From Anaerolineae bacterium (lineage in GTDB: Bacteria > Chloroflexota > Anaerolineae > Anaerolineales > UBA4823): a DNA stretch of 64,000 nt. Positions 1-11,700 of this stretch are shown piece by piece; positions within the stretch are counted from its first letter, which is position 1; every line of letters begins with the position of its first letter. The notes below the pieces were generated by a model that was not told where the DNA came from, did no database searches, and saw only the letters and a program-made list of their open reading frames with translations. Location of the stretch: the NCBI GenBank assembly GCA_003327455.1, contig QOQU01000007.1, positions 1 through 64,000 of the forward strand. Direction: 5' to 3'. The translations under genes were made by a program, and so were the position numbers.

Positions 1-130
1 GGGTTGTGCTGACCCAAAAATGGGGGAGAGGCGAGGCCAATCTGACCATCTGGGGGCGAAGAGCCGTATCTAGCAAGCAATTCAGGGGTGGTGGCTCTCT
101 CAAAAATTAGTTTTTCGACAGTCTCTCTGG

Positions 131-1915
131 GTGGCGGCGGGCGTGTATAAACCCGGCAGCGCCCGCACCGACACCTTTACGCTGAAGAACGGCGTAGCCC
201 TCTACGGCGGCTTTGCCGGGATGGAAACGCAGCGCAGCCAGCGCAACTGGGTGGCGAACAAGACTATCCTGAGCGGCGATATTGACAACAACGACGACAA
301 CAACAATGCCGATGGCAACTTTATCGACGAAACGGCTGCCGACATCAGTGGTAGCAACAGCTACCATGTCGTCACGGGCAGCGGAACGAACAATACCGCC
401 GTGCTGGACGGCTTCATCATCACCGCCGGGCAGGCGAATGGCTTATCAAGCACGGATACCAGAGGGGGTGGGATGTATAACTACACTGGCAGCCCGTCGC
501 TAACCAACGTCACTTTCTCCGGCAACTGGGCATTATATCGCGGCGGCGGGATGTTCAACATTTACAGTAGTAGTCCGACGCTGACCAACGTCACCTTCTC
601 CGGCAATACGACAACCAACTACGGCGGCGGGATGTACAACTACAACTACAGCAACCCGATGCTAACGAACGTGACCTTCTCCGGCAACCAGGCAGCCTCC
701 GGCGGCGGGATATACAACGACTCCAGCAGCCCGACACTGACGGACGTGACCTTCTCTGGCAACATAGCGACCTACGACGGCGGCGGGATGTACAACTACG
801 ACTCCAGCAGCCCGACGCTGACCAACGTCACTTTCTCCGGTAACTCGGCATCCAATCGCGGCGGCGGGATGTCCAACAACTGGAGCAGCAGTCCGACCCT
901 GACCAACGTGACCTTCTCCGGCAACACGGCAACCTCCGGCGGCGGGATGTACAACGACTGGATAAGCAGTCCGACCCTGACCAACGTGACCTTCTCCGGC
1001 AACACGGCGACCTATGGCGGCGGAATGTACAACTTCTACAACAGCAACCCGACGCTGACCAACATCATCCTGTGGGGCAACACCGCCACCAATGCCCCAG
1101 GCATCTATAACAATAGCAGCACGCCAAATATTTTCAACAGTGACATCCAGGGCTGCATCGTCTCTGGCAGGTGGAATTCGGCCTGCGGCAATGACGGCGG
1201 CGGCAATCTTGACACCGACCCGCGCTTTGTGGATGCCGCCAGCGGCAACCTGCGCCTGGACTTCGGTTCGCCCGCCATTGACAGTGGTGCACCCAGCGGC
1301 TGCCCCAGCACCGACCTGGACGGCCTGCAACGCCCCGACGATGGAGATGGCAACGGCACCGCCATCTGCGACATGGGCGCTTACGAAGCCGGACAGATGA
1401 TTTGCAGTGTTGAGGACGACAAAACCTATATCTTCAACCACCAATCCGGCGTGAGCATCGAAATCTCCGACCTCGGCAGCGAACCGGACAGCCAACTGTT
1501 CTGCCTGTACGTAGATGAGATGGAAACCAACCATCCCAACGCCACGCCCGGCCTCCAGACCGGACGCTACTGGCTCATCCGCGGCTTAAAGAACGACAAA
1601 CAGACCAATGCCAGCGGCTTCACCCTCAACCTGACCCTGCCCACCACCTTCACTCCCGATGCAAACGACAAAGTCTGTCGCTACACCGGCAGCGGGCAGG
1701 TGTGGGATTGTGGACAAAGCACAATTACGGGCAATTCCATCACCCGCGAGAACATAACCGTCCTCTCCGACTGGGCGGTGGGGAACGATGTCGGGCCAAC
1801 CTCTGTGAAGCTCAGGGACATGCGCGCTCATCTTTCCCCCTCACCCATCACCTGGCTGTTTGCAGTCGCGCTGGCAATTGGGCTGGCGATCGAAAAAGCC
1901 ATCCCTTCCCGCTAG
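131..1915 (+). pseudogene. 5'-truncated beta-helix surface protein with C-terminal membrane anchor
   Basis: The frame encodes the second half of a right-handed parallel beta-helix protein of the choice-of-anchor-Q/pectin-lyase-like type. It matches the 20306-25153 protein from the WVxAGVYxPG motif onward, but has no signal peptide and none of the SWDNACTLQxAL segment that precedes that motif in the paralogues. The frame is open back to a TAG at 71-73, yet residues before the Trp codon at 128 do not resemble the family, so the break lies near 125. About nine rungs of the NVTFSGNxAxxxGGGMYN type follow, then the TDLDGLQRPDDGDG motif, a shared globular tail and a final hydrophobic segment (WLFAVALAIGLAI) with a short basic end. 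Without an export signal it is probably non-functional. Alternatives are a recombination product of the 20 kb copy or an assembly junction in repetitive DNA. The GTG at 131 is only a formal start. Confidence 0.7.
466..1090 (+). repeat. Tandem coding repeats of 60-75 bp (beta-helix rungs)
   Basis: About nine imperfect direct repeats share the words ggcggcgggatgtacaac and ccgaccctgaccaacgtc. Each encodes one 20-25 residue beta-helix rung with the pattern SSPTLTNVTFSGNxAxxGGGMYN. The same unit recurs at about 15340-15800, 20840-21440, 22460-22910 and 23920-24370, so these stretches are natural substrates for recombination between the three genes. Confidence 0.85.
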
Positions 1916-2726
1916 GCGCTCAGTTTAGCTGTGTAAGCTGAGATAGTTGGTGGAGGTAGAGCAGACCGGCAAACAAGCCAATCCAAAACACTCCCACAAG
2001 ATGAATAATTTGAAGACTGCGCTTGCCATTCCTCCTGAACAACTTAGTCGAATTGGGTCATGCTTTGCTCCCCCACTCGAACTTCAAAACCGCCGGGCGG
2101 TGAGAGCCACAGCGTACTTCCACCTAACAATTTCATTAGGTCCCACGAACCAATCCGAACCGTGACGTTCTCTTGACGCCCGATTCTTAAAATAAAAACC
2201 GAACAGGTTTCTCAAAAGAGATTACATCAGATGGTTTGATTCATTGAAGGATAAGTCCAATAAGCCATTTGCCTTTGCTCGTCTTCCACACCCGACTGGA
2301 CGGAGCACAACCTGCCCAAACAGCGCCTGTCCTGCTCTCTGCCTGCCTGTTGCTCCTTACCGCTCGCTTTTGGAAGGGAAAAGCGCTGCCACCCAGAGAG
2401 AAATTGACCGTCAGGGAGATGATATGGATCGAGATTATCCCATAGAAAACAACTTGTTGACCCACTTTCCCGCAGGTGAAAAAGATGCTGGCAAGCCATC
2501 CCCCCGTCTCTGCACAACAGGTTAGCACTCCACACAGAGAGGATTCCAGATGGATGCCGGGGACAATGACGCCGTGCCCGCGGGCGTCACCACCGACCTG
2601 GATGGCAAGCCGCGCGATTCTGGAGGCCATCGCCGCAGGCCAACCCTGGGGCTTTGACAATATGTCTGACCGGATCGCCTTCCTGGAGGCACACACGCCA
2701 GAGGGTGAGGATTCGGACGGAAAAGG
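1916..2726. other. Intergenic stretch with no intact gene
   Basis: No convincing complete gene was found in these roughly 800 bases. Open frames on both strands (for example 2241-2750 on the minus strand) have no recognisable motif and no plausible ribosome-binding site. The only identifiable content is the beta-helix scrap at 2550-2621 and the hairpin that begins at 2727. Confidence 0.6.
2550..2621 (+). pseudogene. Relic of the beta-helix protein family (TTDLDGxPR motif)
   Basis: This stretch translates to DAGDNDAVPAGVTTDLDGKP and continues RDSG. It lines up with DAGDTNAIPETITTDLDGNP in the 20306-25153 protein, a motif that follows each beta-helix unit. The frame then runs into a stop, with no beta-helix rungs before it and no tail after it. 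It is best read as a fragment of a fourth family member, showing that this locus has gained and lost copies of these genes. Confidence 0.6.
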
Positions 2727-2768
2727 TGAAACGTAAAAATTACTCCTCACGCTTCACGTTTCATTTTT
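2727..2768 (+). terminator. Terminator-like hairpin just ahead of the giant gene
   Basis: TGAAACGT (2727-2734) and ACGTTTCA (2756-2763) form a perfect 8-bp stem with a 21-base loop, followed by five T residues. The ribosome-binding site GGAGG (2769-2773) comes directly after the T-run. Because no intact gene precedes it, this may act as a leader attenuator for the 13.8-kb gene, or be a remnant terminator of a lost gene. Confidence 0.5.
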
Positions 2769-2778
2769 GGAGGTAGCA

Positions 2779-5700
2779 ATGCTCAAGAAATTATCCCTGC
2801 CCATTCTGCTCGCCGTCGCGCTCCTGGCCGCGCTGTGGCTGAGCGCGAAGGCATCCACGCCAGCCCAACGGGCGGTGACGGATGCTCAGCGCCAGTGGGA
2901 CAACGTAGTCTTTTACCGCTTCTCCGCCACGCTGGACCAGGAACGCTTTCCCAATCCCAGCGTGACCACACTGGGACAGAGCGGTAGCCGGCAACGTTTC
3001 TACTTCTCTGGCCATGCCTGGCCCACCGAGCAACGGATGGAGGCAAGCATCTGGGTGCAGGGCGGCGATGTGCTCACCGGTCAGGGCAAGATAGACCTGC
3101 GTATCGAAAACGGTCACACCTGGGTGCGCGTCGGCGACGAGTGGCAGGAGATGAACGATTTCAGCGCCACCTTTGCCCCCAACGGCGACTGGCTGGCCTT
3201 CCTGGATGCCGCGCAGGAGGCGATCGAAATGGAGGATGGGGCGGGCGAATCGGTGATTCGCTCTTACCGTTACCGCCTGGACGGCCCGCGCCTGGCCCGC
3301 GCGATGCAGGAATGGACCGTTGCCGCGATGACCGCGCGCGGCGAATTGCTTCCCGGAGCGGAGGTGCAACTGCCCGCCGAATTGCGCGGGATGAGCGGCG
3401 ACGGCGAACTGTGGGTAGATGGGCAGGGTCTGCCGGCGCGCAACGTGCTCAACCTCACGCTGCCCGGCCCGACCGAACAGGTCCGTCTGACCGCCCAGGT
3501 GGATTTCAGCGATGTACACCTGGCCGATTCACCCCTGGCGCGGGCGCTGGGCGTGTCCCGCTTGCCCATCCTGCCGCAGGTGGGGATATCGGCGGTATCG
3601 GTTGCGCTGGCCGGCCTGGGGATGGTAATCGTAGCGCGCGGCGGGCGCTCGCGCCGCGTCCGCGGCGCGGTGAACGCCCTGATGGCGGCGCTCATCGTCG
3701 TTGTTCCCTTGCTGCAATCCGACCGGGTGGTGGCCGCTGCCGAACGTCGCCAGGCCGCGCAGGCCCAACAGCAAGCCCAGGAAGCCCGCGCCGAGGCCTT
3801 CACCGAATTGCAGAAAGCGTTGGCCGAACCCTCTGCCGCCGGCAAATTTGCCATCGCTGGCATCTCACCATTGGAGGCGGCGCGGGATGGCGCGTTACCC
3901 TTACACCTCCCCCTTGATCCCCTTCCCCTCTCCCAGGTTTGGGAACTGGGAAAGGGCGGCGGCGTAGCCGCCGGGGATGAAATGAGGGCGCAAAATAATC
4001 CCAACGCCGATGACGACGACGACGGCCTGACCAACGCCGAGGAGGACCGTCTGGGCACACTCTCCATCAACGCGGACCGCGACAACGACGGCATCCCCGA
4101 CGGCCGCGACTCTGACGCTGACGGTGTCTCCGATGATGCCGAAGTGACCGGCTTTTCCTACAACGGCCGGATGTGGTACGGCGACCCGCTCGCGACCGAT
4201 ACGAACAATGATGGCATCGCCGACGCGATGGAGTGGAACCAGGATACCGACGGGGACGGCACGCCCGACCTTTACGACGACGACAACGACGGTGACAGCG
4301 TCCCCGACCGCTACGACCTTTCGCCGTTTACGCGCCAGACGACGGTCTTTTCGCAGACCAACCCGCTGAAATTCAGCGTGAACAACTTCAACGCCGGCAA
4401 GTACCTCTACGTGGAGGTTCAACTGCGCCCGACCAACCCCGACCACCTGTGGTACGCGCTCAGCACGCGCGACTGGCCGCGCGATGAGGATGGTCAGATG
4501 CAGGATCGGGACGGTAAGACGTTCCTGGATGTGAACCCCAATTCGGAGCGCCCGCAGGATGCCTACGGCGACGTGCGCCTGGTGCCGATGCTGGAGATTC
4601 AAATCCCCGATTCGCCCAGCCAACTGGTCACGGCCAACCCGTCTATGGACCTGACACTGCGCGAGTACACCGACCCGCGCTTCCGCGTCGGGACACCCTT
4701 CACCGGCACGGTGACATTGAGCCGTAGCGGGGGGGGCTCAGTGCAGTTCGATGCCACACTGTCTCGCGCGGGATGGGGTGAGCGCATCGCGCACTATCTG
4801 GCTGTCTATAAAGGCACGTGCGAGCAACCTACCCAGTTCCTGGCGCGCCGCCTGGTAGAGACCACCCAGACGAGCGGCGCGCTCAGCGTCACGTTTGATG
4901 CCCTGTTCAACGAACCCCACGCCATCCTGTTCTACGAGGATTTTTGGAACAATTTCAATCCCCACCACCTCAACGCCAACTATGCCTGCGCCGACATCCC
5001 GGCCTTTTTGCCCTTTGAAGCCTCGCCAGCGCAGATGGCCGACCTGGACTTTTATCAGGAGTACAGCATCGCCGTCAACGGCCTGGGGCCGGGGCGGGGA
5101 CGCGCCGTCTACCTGCCGCTGCAACTCATCACCGACCCCACCAGCGGCGCGCAGTACGCCTTCCAGGGGCGGATGATCTATCGTCCGCAGGGCAGCGCCT
5201 GGGGCGCGCCGCATCAGGTGCGCCTGGTGTGGGGCGTGATTGGTTTAAACGACCGTTGTGCCGACGCCGCCTGCACTTACAACGAATCGGACCTGCTGCT
5301 GGTCTACCCGGACGACTGGCAACTGACCGGCTTGAACGTGCGCGAGGATCACGGCCTGGATGCCGCCATCATCTACGAAGACCCGCTGGTGGACCCCGAC
5401 CGCAACGACGACCGCGAACTGGTGCTGTTGACGATGGGGCTGGATGACGCCTTCCTCTCCGGGCGCGATTGCCAGGAGACGCCTACCGGCGCGTGCTCCA
5501 CCGACGGACGGCGCGACATCACCGTGAGCGAAATCGCCCGACGTTTTGATCGCGACAACTTCTACAACACCTACCTGCCTTACAATGAAAATGAACATTG
5601 GGGCATCGCCAACACGCTCCAGGTGGAAACGCACAGCTATGTCCATCAGGACGCGGCGCTGATCGGCATGGCCGGGGCGGATGTGACGGCGGCGCTGGAC

Positions 5701-8700
5701 GCTTTTCAGCCCTATACGCCCATCACCCCCACCTTGTTGATTGCCACCGAGGAGCGTTTCCGCCTCATCAACCTGCAATCGAGCGCGGCGGTGACCGAGA
5801 CCCAGGCGGTAGCCTGGAACGGCGCGCAGTTGACGGTGGACTTTGCCAGCCCGCCGGTCAACGCCGTGCGCGTCCACGCCGGCCTCAAATGGATGCCCTA
5901 TCGCTACAACAGTGCCCGCAGCGCCTGGGAAACGGTGTCGATAGAGGATTACTGGCAGGAGATCGAGCGGCGCTACCCGGCCGCAACGCTCATCGGCGCA
6001 GGCGAAACCCTGCGCCAGGGCGAGGGCAAACAGTTTGCCTATCAGTTGTACTACCTGGCGCTCTACAAGGGCGTGGTGCAACTGGTACAGGTCGGCGATC
6101 GCATCGTTTCGTACACCTTCACCGCCGACACCGGCATCGTCGCCAAGATCATCAAACTCAGCGGCACGATCAGCAGTGGGGCGATCAGTGTGGCCACCAA
6201 GATCGGCAACCTGTTCGTAAACGAGATTCTGCCACTGATGAACCTGCCGGCCAACTTCAGGCCGGGCTTTGAACAGGCCGGCGGGATATTCGGCCTGCTC
6301 GGCGACCTGAAGACAGTGCTGAAGAATGCGGCGCTCGGCTCGATACGCGATCTGATACGCGGAATTACCGATGAAATCAGGGGGGCGTGGAGCACACTGA
6401 CCGAAAAATTCAAGGCGCTATCGCTGGCTAAGGGGCTGGGGATCATCATCGTCGCAGTGATCATCGTGGCGGTGTTGCTTGCGGTGGTCACGCCGTTCAT
6501 CGGCGCCTTCATTGCCGCGCAACTCGGCGCCCCGGCGTGGACCAAAGTCGTCGCCAGTGTGGGACTCGCCCTGATCGTCTCGGCCGTCTATATGCTGATC
6601 AAGACCGTCTCGCTGCTGATTCAGATCGGCAAAATGCTCTACGCCGCCTACGAAGCCGGCTTCGCGATATCAGGGATTATCAGGGCGGCGAGCAATTTTG
6701 CCACGGCGGTCTTTGCCATCACCAAAGCGATGATCGTGCTGGAAGTGATCGGTGTCATCCTGCAAGTAGCGGCGCGCATCGCTTTCCTGCTTTACGTCTA
6801 CCTGAGCGGCACAGTGGCGTTCAGCAGTGTGGCCGGCCACATTCTGCTCGCCGAAACGATTGCCGATATTGTGGTGATTCTCGCCGTCGAGGGGCTGATT
6901 CTGGCGTTGATGATTCTCGGCTTTGCCACCGGCAACCTGGTTTTCGGCGCCATCGTGGTGGTCGTCGGCCTGGCGATGGCAGTGCTGTCGGCAATAGACC
7001 TGGTGGCCACCGCGCTGTGCCAGACCGGCCTCTGGGCGGCAGCCTGCAACTTTAGCATCGACGGTTCCATCAAGTCTTACCTGCGCAGAGCTTTTTACCG
7101 TGTCGGCGTGGTGACCGAAACCGGCAACGACCTGTTGCAGATTCGCGGCATTGATCTCTTGCCGGTGGGGAGCGGCGCGCAACCGATGTTCACCGGCGGC
7201 AGCAGGCTGATGCCGATGTTGCGCCTGCGCCACTACGCCAAGACGCCGCGCTATGAAGATGTCGAGGAAATCCTCTTCATCGAATACCTGGCAACCGCGC
7301 CCAAAGAAAGCACCCAGCGCGGCACGGCCCTGCGCTACGTTTTCGGCCCCTTCATCCAAAATGTCGGCGAGGCGCAGTTGAACGAGATGTCCAACGCGTG
7401 GGGCAACTGGCATCAGTTCGGCTCGGCGCAGTTCACCCGCGAGGTGCGTTATAACGATTGGCGCACCACGACCTACGGACTCTACGCGGTGAGCGCCGAC
7501 CGCGTCATCACCAGCACGCAGTCCATCCAACTGACCACCGGCCTCAACCGCCCGCACAGCCTGTGGCTTTCGACCGCCTTTGCCCTGCCCGCTGCCGAGT
7601 GCTATCTGTCCACCGATACGAAAGCCAATTGCAGCATCAACCAGCTCCAGGCAAATCAAGATTTCCCCATCAACCTGGTGCTGGATGTCTTCCCGTCCAC
7701 GCTGGACGCATTTGTAGCCTGGACCTGGGATCCTAACCTGCCGCCCCTGCGCGACCGCGACGGCGACGGACTGCTCGCAGCGGCGCGCGGCGGCAATGAC
7801 CCCGACGACACAAAATGGGACACCGACGGCGACGGCGTCTCCGACCTGGTTGAATTGCGCTGGCGCGAGCAAGGCGTACTGTTGAACCACAACGCCGCCG
7901 ACACCGACGGCGACGGGCTGAGCGACGCCGAAGAACTCCGCCTGGGAAGCGACCCCACCCGCGCCGACACCGACGGCGACGGCCTGACCGACCAGGAGGA
8001 GGTGCAGGGCTGGACGTTCACTTACAACACGGCTCTAACGCGCACCACCACCGTCACCTCCGACCCGCTGTCTACCGACACCGACGGCGACGGGATGAGC
8101 GACCTGCTGGAGCGCAACCTGCACGGGAGCGACCCGGCGCAGTATCCCTTCCATCCGCGCGTGCCCAACCCCTTCGGCCTGGCGCTGACGCTCGCCACCA
8201 GCGACACCGACGGCTATCTCGGCCGCGGGCAACAGATCGCCATCACCACCACCGTGCGCAACCAGATGAACCAGATTTCGGCATCGCAGGGGAGGCTGAC
8301 CCTCACCCGCCCGGCCGACCTGGGCGGCAGCGCAACGACCTTCACTTTCGGCGACAGTCTTGCCCTCGCGCCGGGGAACAGCCAGCGTTTCGGGACCAGC
8401 GCCACGGTCGCCTCCTCGGCGGCGACGCAGGTGGCCACCTTCCAGGCCGAGGCGCGCGCTACCGGCGTCTTACCCGACAGCAGTCGGCTGCCCGGTGACC
8501 TGACCGCCTCCGCAGCACTCGCCGTCACCGTGGACGCCGACCCGCCCGAAGCGAGCATCACCTGGCCCGGCGCACACGCCTACCTGCCTGCCGGGCGGAC
8601 GGTCATCATCGGCGGCGTCGCCAGCGATCCGACCTCGTATATCGCTCAAGTAGAAGCCCGCGCCGACAACGGCACCTGGCAGACGGCCAACGGACGCGAG

Positions 8701-11700
8701 ATGTGGAGCGCCGCCGTGCCTATCCCCGCCGCCGAGGGCAGCCATACCCTCTGGGTGCGCGCCACCGACGCGGTGGGCAACGTGCAATCGTCGGCCTCGC
8801 AATCGGCCCACAGCATCGCCGTCTACGCCGACGGCACGCCGCCTACGGTGAACGCCGTCATCGCGCCACTGACCGTGCTGGCTCCCATCGTGGAGGAGGA
8901 TGGCAGGCGTCAACTGGTCCTGCGCTTCACCGCCAGCGATCCGTCTCTGCCTGGCTCTGTGCCCGGCAGTGGCGTGGCGCAGGTGGAAATGGACCTTGCG
9001 CCGCACAGCGCCGGCTGGCAGGCGGCCACCCTGATCGGCGGTGAGTGGGTCATCGCCTACACCTTGCCGACGGTCGGCGCCGACGGCCTGCCCCTGAGCG
9101 AACCGAACGGCGTCTACACCGCGAAGGTGCGCGCCACCGACGCCGTCGGCAACGTCTCCGCGCCCTTTACATTTGCCTATCAGGTGGACGGCACGGCCCC
9201 GCGCGTGCTGGTACAACATCCGCCGCGCAGCGAAGTGACCGTCATCTCGGATACGATCGTGCTCTATCCGCCGCCGCTGCCCATCACCGGCACGCTCCCC
9301 TTTACCGGCACGGTTTACGAGACCGAAACGGTGCGCAGCGGCGTGCAAGCGCTGGACGTGCGTCTGACGCCCGCCGATTTGGGCGTGGCGCCGGGGCTGT
9401 GGCGTGGCCGCTTCTACAACCTGGATGGCTCGCAGACGACGGTGTACACGACCACGCCGGAAATCAACGCCGATTGGGGCAGTGGCTCGCCCGCGCCGGG
9501 CATCAACACCGACAATTTCATCGCCGAATGGCAGCAGGAGGCGCTCTTCCGCGTGCCGGGCGTCTACACCTTCACCGTGACCAAAGACGCCGATGCCACC
9601 GCCGCGCTGTGGATAGACGGCGCACTGCGCCTGAACGCGCCGGCGGGGCAGACGAGCGCCGTGCTCGCCCTGTCCCTGGATGCAGGCCTCCATCCCCTGC
9701 GCCTGCGCTACAACGAAGCGACCGGCCAGGCGCGCGTGCGCCTGACGGCCGAACTGGCCGAGGCCGACTGGAACGCGGCGACCCTGGCGCAGAGCGGCTC
9801 CGGCGTGATAAGCACCACCTGGCAGTACACGCCGCCGGACGGGATGGAGGGACTCTACCGGCTGGATGCGCGCGCCGCCGACGTGCTGGGCAACGCCCTG
9901 ACCGGCGCGGCCTGGCGCGGCGAGATTGACACCGCCGCGCCGCGCGTCGCCCTGGACGTGACCTACACCGGCATCAGCAGCACCGCGCAGACCCACTACC
10001 GCGTCTGGATCAACGATTTCAACCTGGTGGAAGAGGGGCTGGTCTCGCCCTGTGGAGGCGCAGCGGCGCTGCGCCCCTACTATTATGACACCGCCTGGTG
10101 GCGCGAGTTGTTCGGCGAAACGCAACGCCTCTACCAGTTGTACAGCGAGTGCAGCGTCCCCGGCTACGTGACCACGCCGCCGACCGTGACCGCCTACGAC
10201 CGCTACGGCCGCGTCACCACGCTCACGGCCACGCCGCCCGAAGCACCCAACACGCGCGCCCTCTACTGGGATTATAGCCCCACCACCGACGGCGCGCTGA
10301 ACCGGCTGGACCTGAACACGGCGGAGAACACATGGCTGATTAACTTGCCGACGTTGGGGAACAATACACTGTACAGCCGCCAGAACCTCAAGGTGCATCC
10401 GCACAGCGAAAGGCTGTACGCAGCCCTGCCCACCGCCAGCGATGACCGCATCTGGCGGTTGCACCTGGACGGCAGCGACCCCGAATGGATCATCACCCGC
10501 ACCATCCCCGGCGACATCCAGGCGGTGGCGCTCACCCGCGACTATCTCTACTGGATAGAAGCCGGCGGCGGGAGCAGTGCGCTCCTCCGCGCCGACCTGG
10601 ACGGCAGGAATGTCATCACCCTGACCACCGCCCTGAGCAACCCGGTCGGCTTGGCCGCCGACCCCTCCGCCGGGGTGGTGTTCGTCGCCGAAAACCTGGG
10701 CCGCATCCACTTCTACGCCGAAAGCGGCGAGAGCGGCACGATGGATCCCGCGGAGGAAGGCAGCCCGCCCGAGCCGATCGTGCAGGTCTTGCTGAATAAC
10801 GGAATGGCCGTTGACCCGCAGGCGCGGATGCTCTATGTGGCCGGCGAGCGCACCGATGGCGGCGCTGGCATCTTGCGCATCCCCTATCCGCCCGCCTGGA
10901 GCGGCGCCCACACCTACACCGAAGCGACCGTCGTCGTCCCGTCCAGCCTTTACCAGGGCATTTCCGGCCTGGCGGTGGATGCCAGCGGCGACAAACTCTA
11001 CTTCGGAACGGTAACCGGCAGCGGCCCTTACACCGCCACCGTCTGGCGCACCAACCTGGACGGCAGCAACCGGGAGGTCGTCTACACCGCCGCCGACCAT
11101 CGCTTCTGGACGCTGAACCTGGACCTGGACATCAACCATCCGCCCACGGCGACGATGCAGATCGTGCAGGTGGCGCACAACACGCCGATTACCTTTACGC
11201 TGGACGCGGGCGACCCCAACGGCAACCCGCTGCGCTTTACGCTGTTGGACGGGCCGCAAAACGGCGTGTTGAGCGGGCCACCGGTCACGCCGACCTGGAG
11301 CAGTCCGGTTGCGACGGGGTATGTCGTGACCTACACGCCTGCCGTCGGCTTTGCCGGGCAGGACCGCTTCACCTACCGCGTGGAAGACAACCGCGGCGCG
11401 GGCGCGGTGGGCGAGGTCATCCTGCGCGTCTGGCCCGCTAACCCGGTCTATGCGACGATCACTTCACCGGCGGATAACGCCGTGGTCGTGCCCGGCGCGA
11501 CGCCCATCACCGTCAACGGCTATGCGCTCAACGAACTGCAAGCCATCACCCTCACCGTGAACGGCGCGCCGATTCAGACCTGGACCTATGCTCCCGGCCG
11601 GCTGGAGGCGACCGAAACGCAGCCCTGGACGCCGACGGCGGGGCTGTATACCCTGGCCGCCCAGGCCCAGGACCGCAACGGCAACGTCGGCGAAAGCGCG

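Noticed and set aside
466-1090. Regularly spaced repeats that could suggest a CRISPR array
   Set aside because: The units are imperfect, coding, and vary in length by whole codons; there are no unique spacers and no cas genes.
2241-2750. 169-codon minus-strand frame in the spacer before the giant gene
   Set aside because: No motif, no ribosome-binding site, and it covers the beta-helix relic read on the opposite strand.
8470-11259. 929-codon open frame on the minus strand under the giant gene
   Set aside because: It is opposite a well-supported coding frame in very GC-rich DNA, where long antisense frames arise easily. Its translation is Val/Arg/Gly/Ala-rich without any domain motif.
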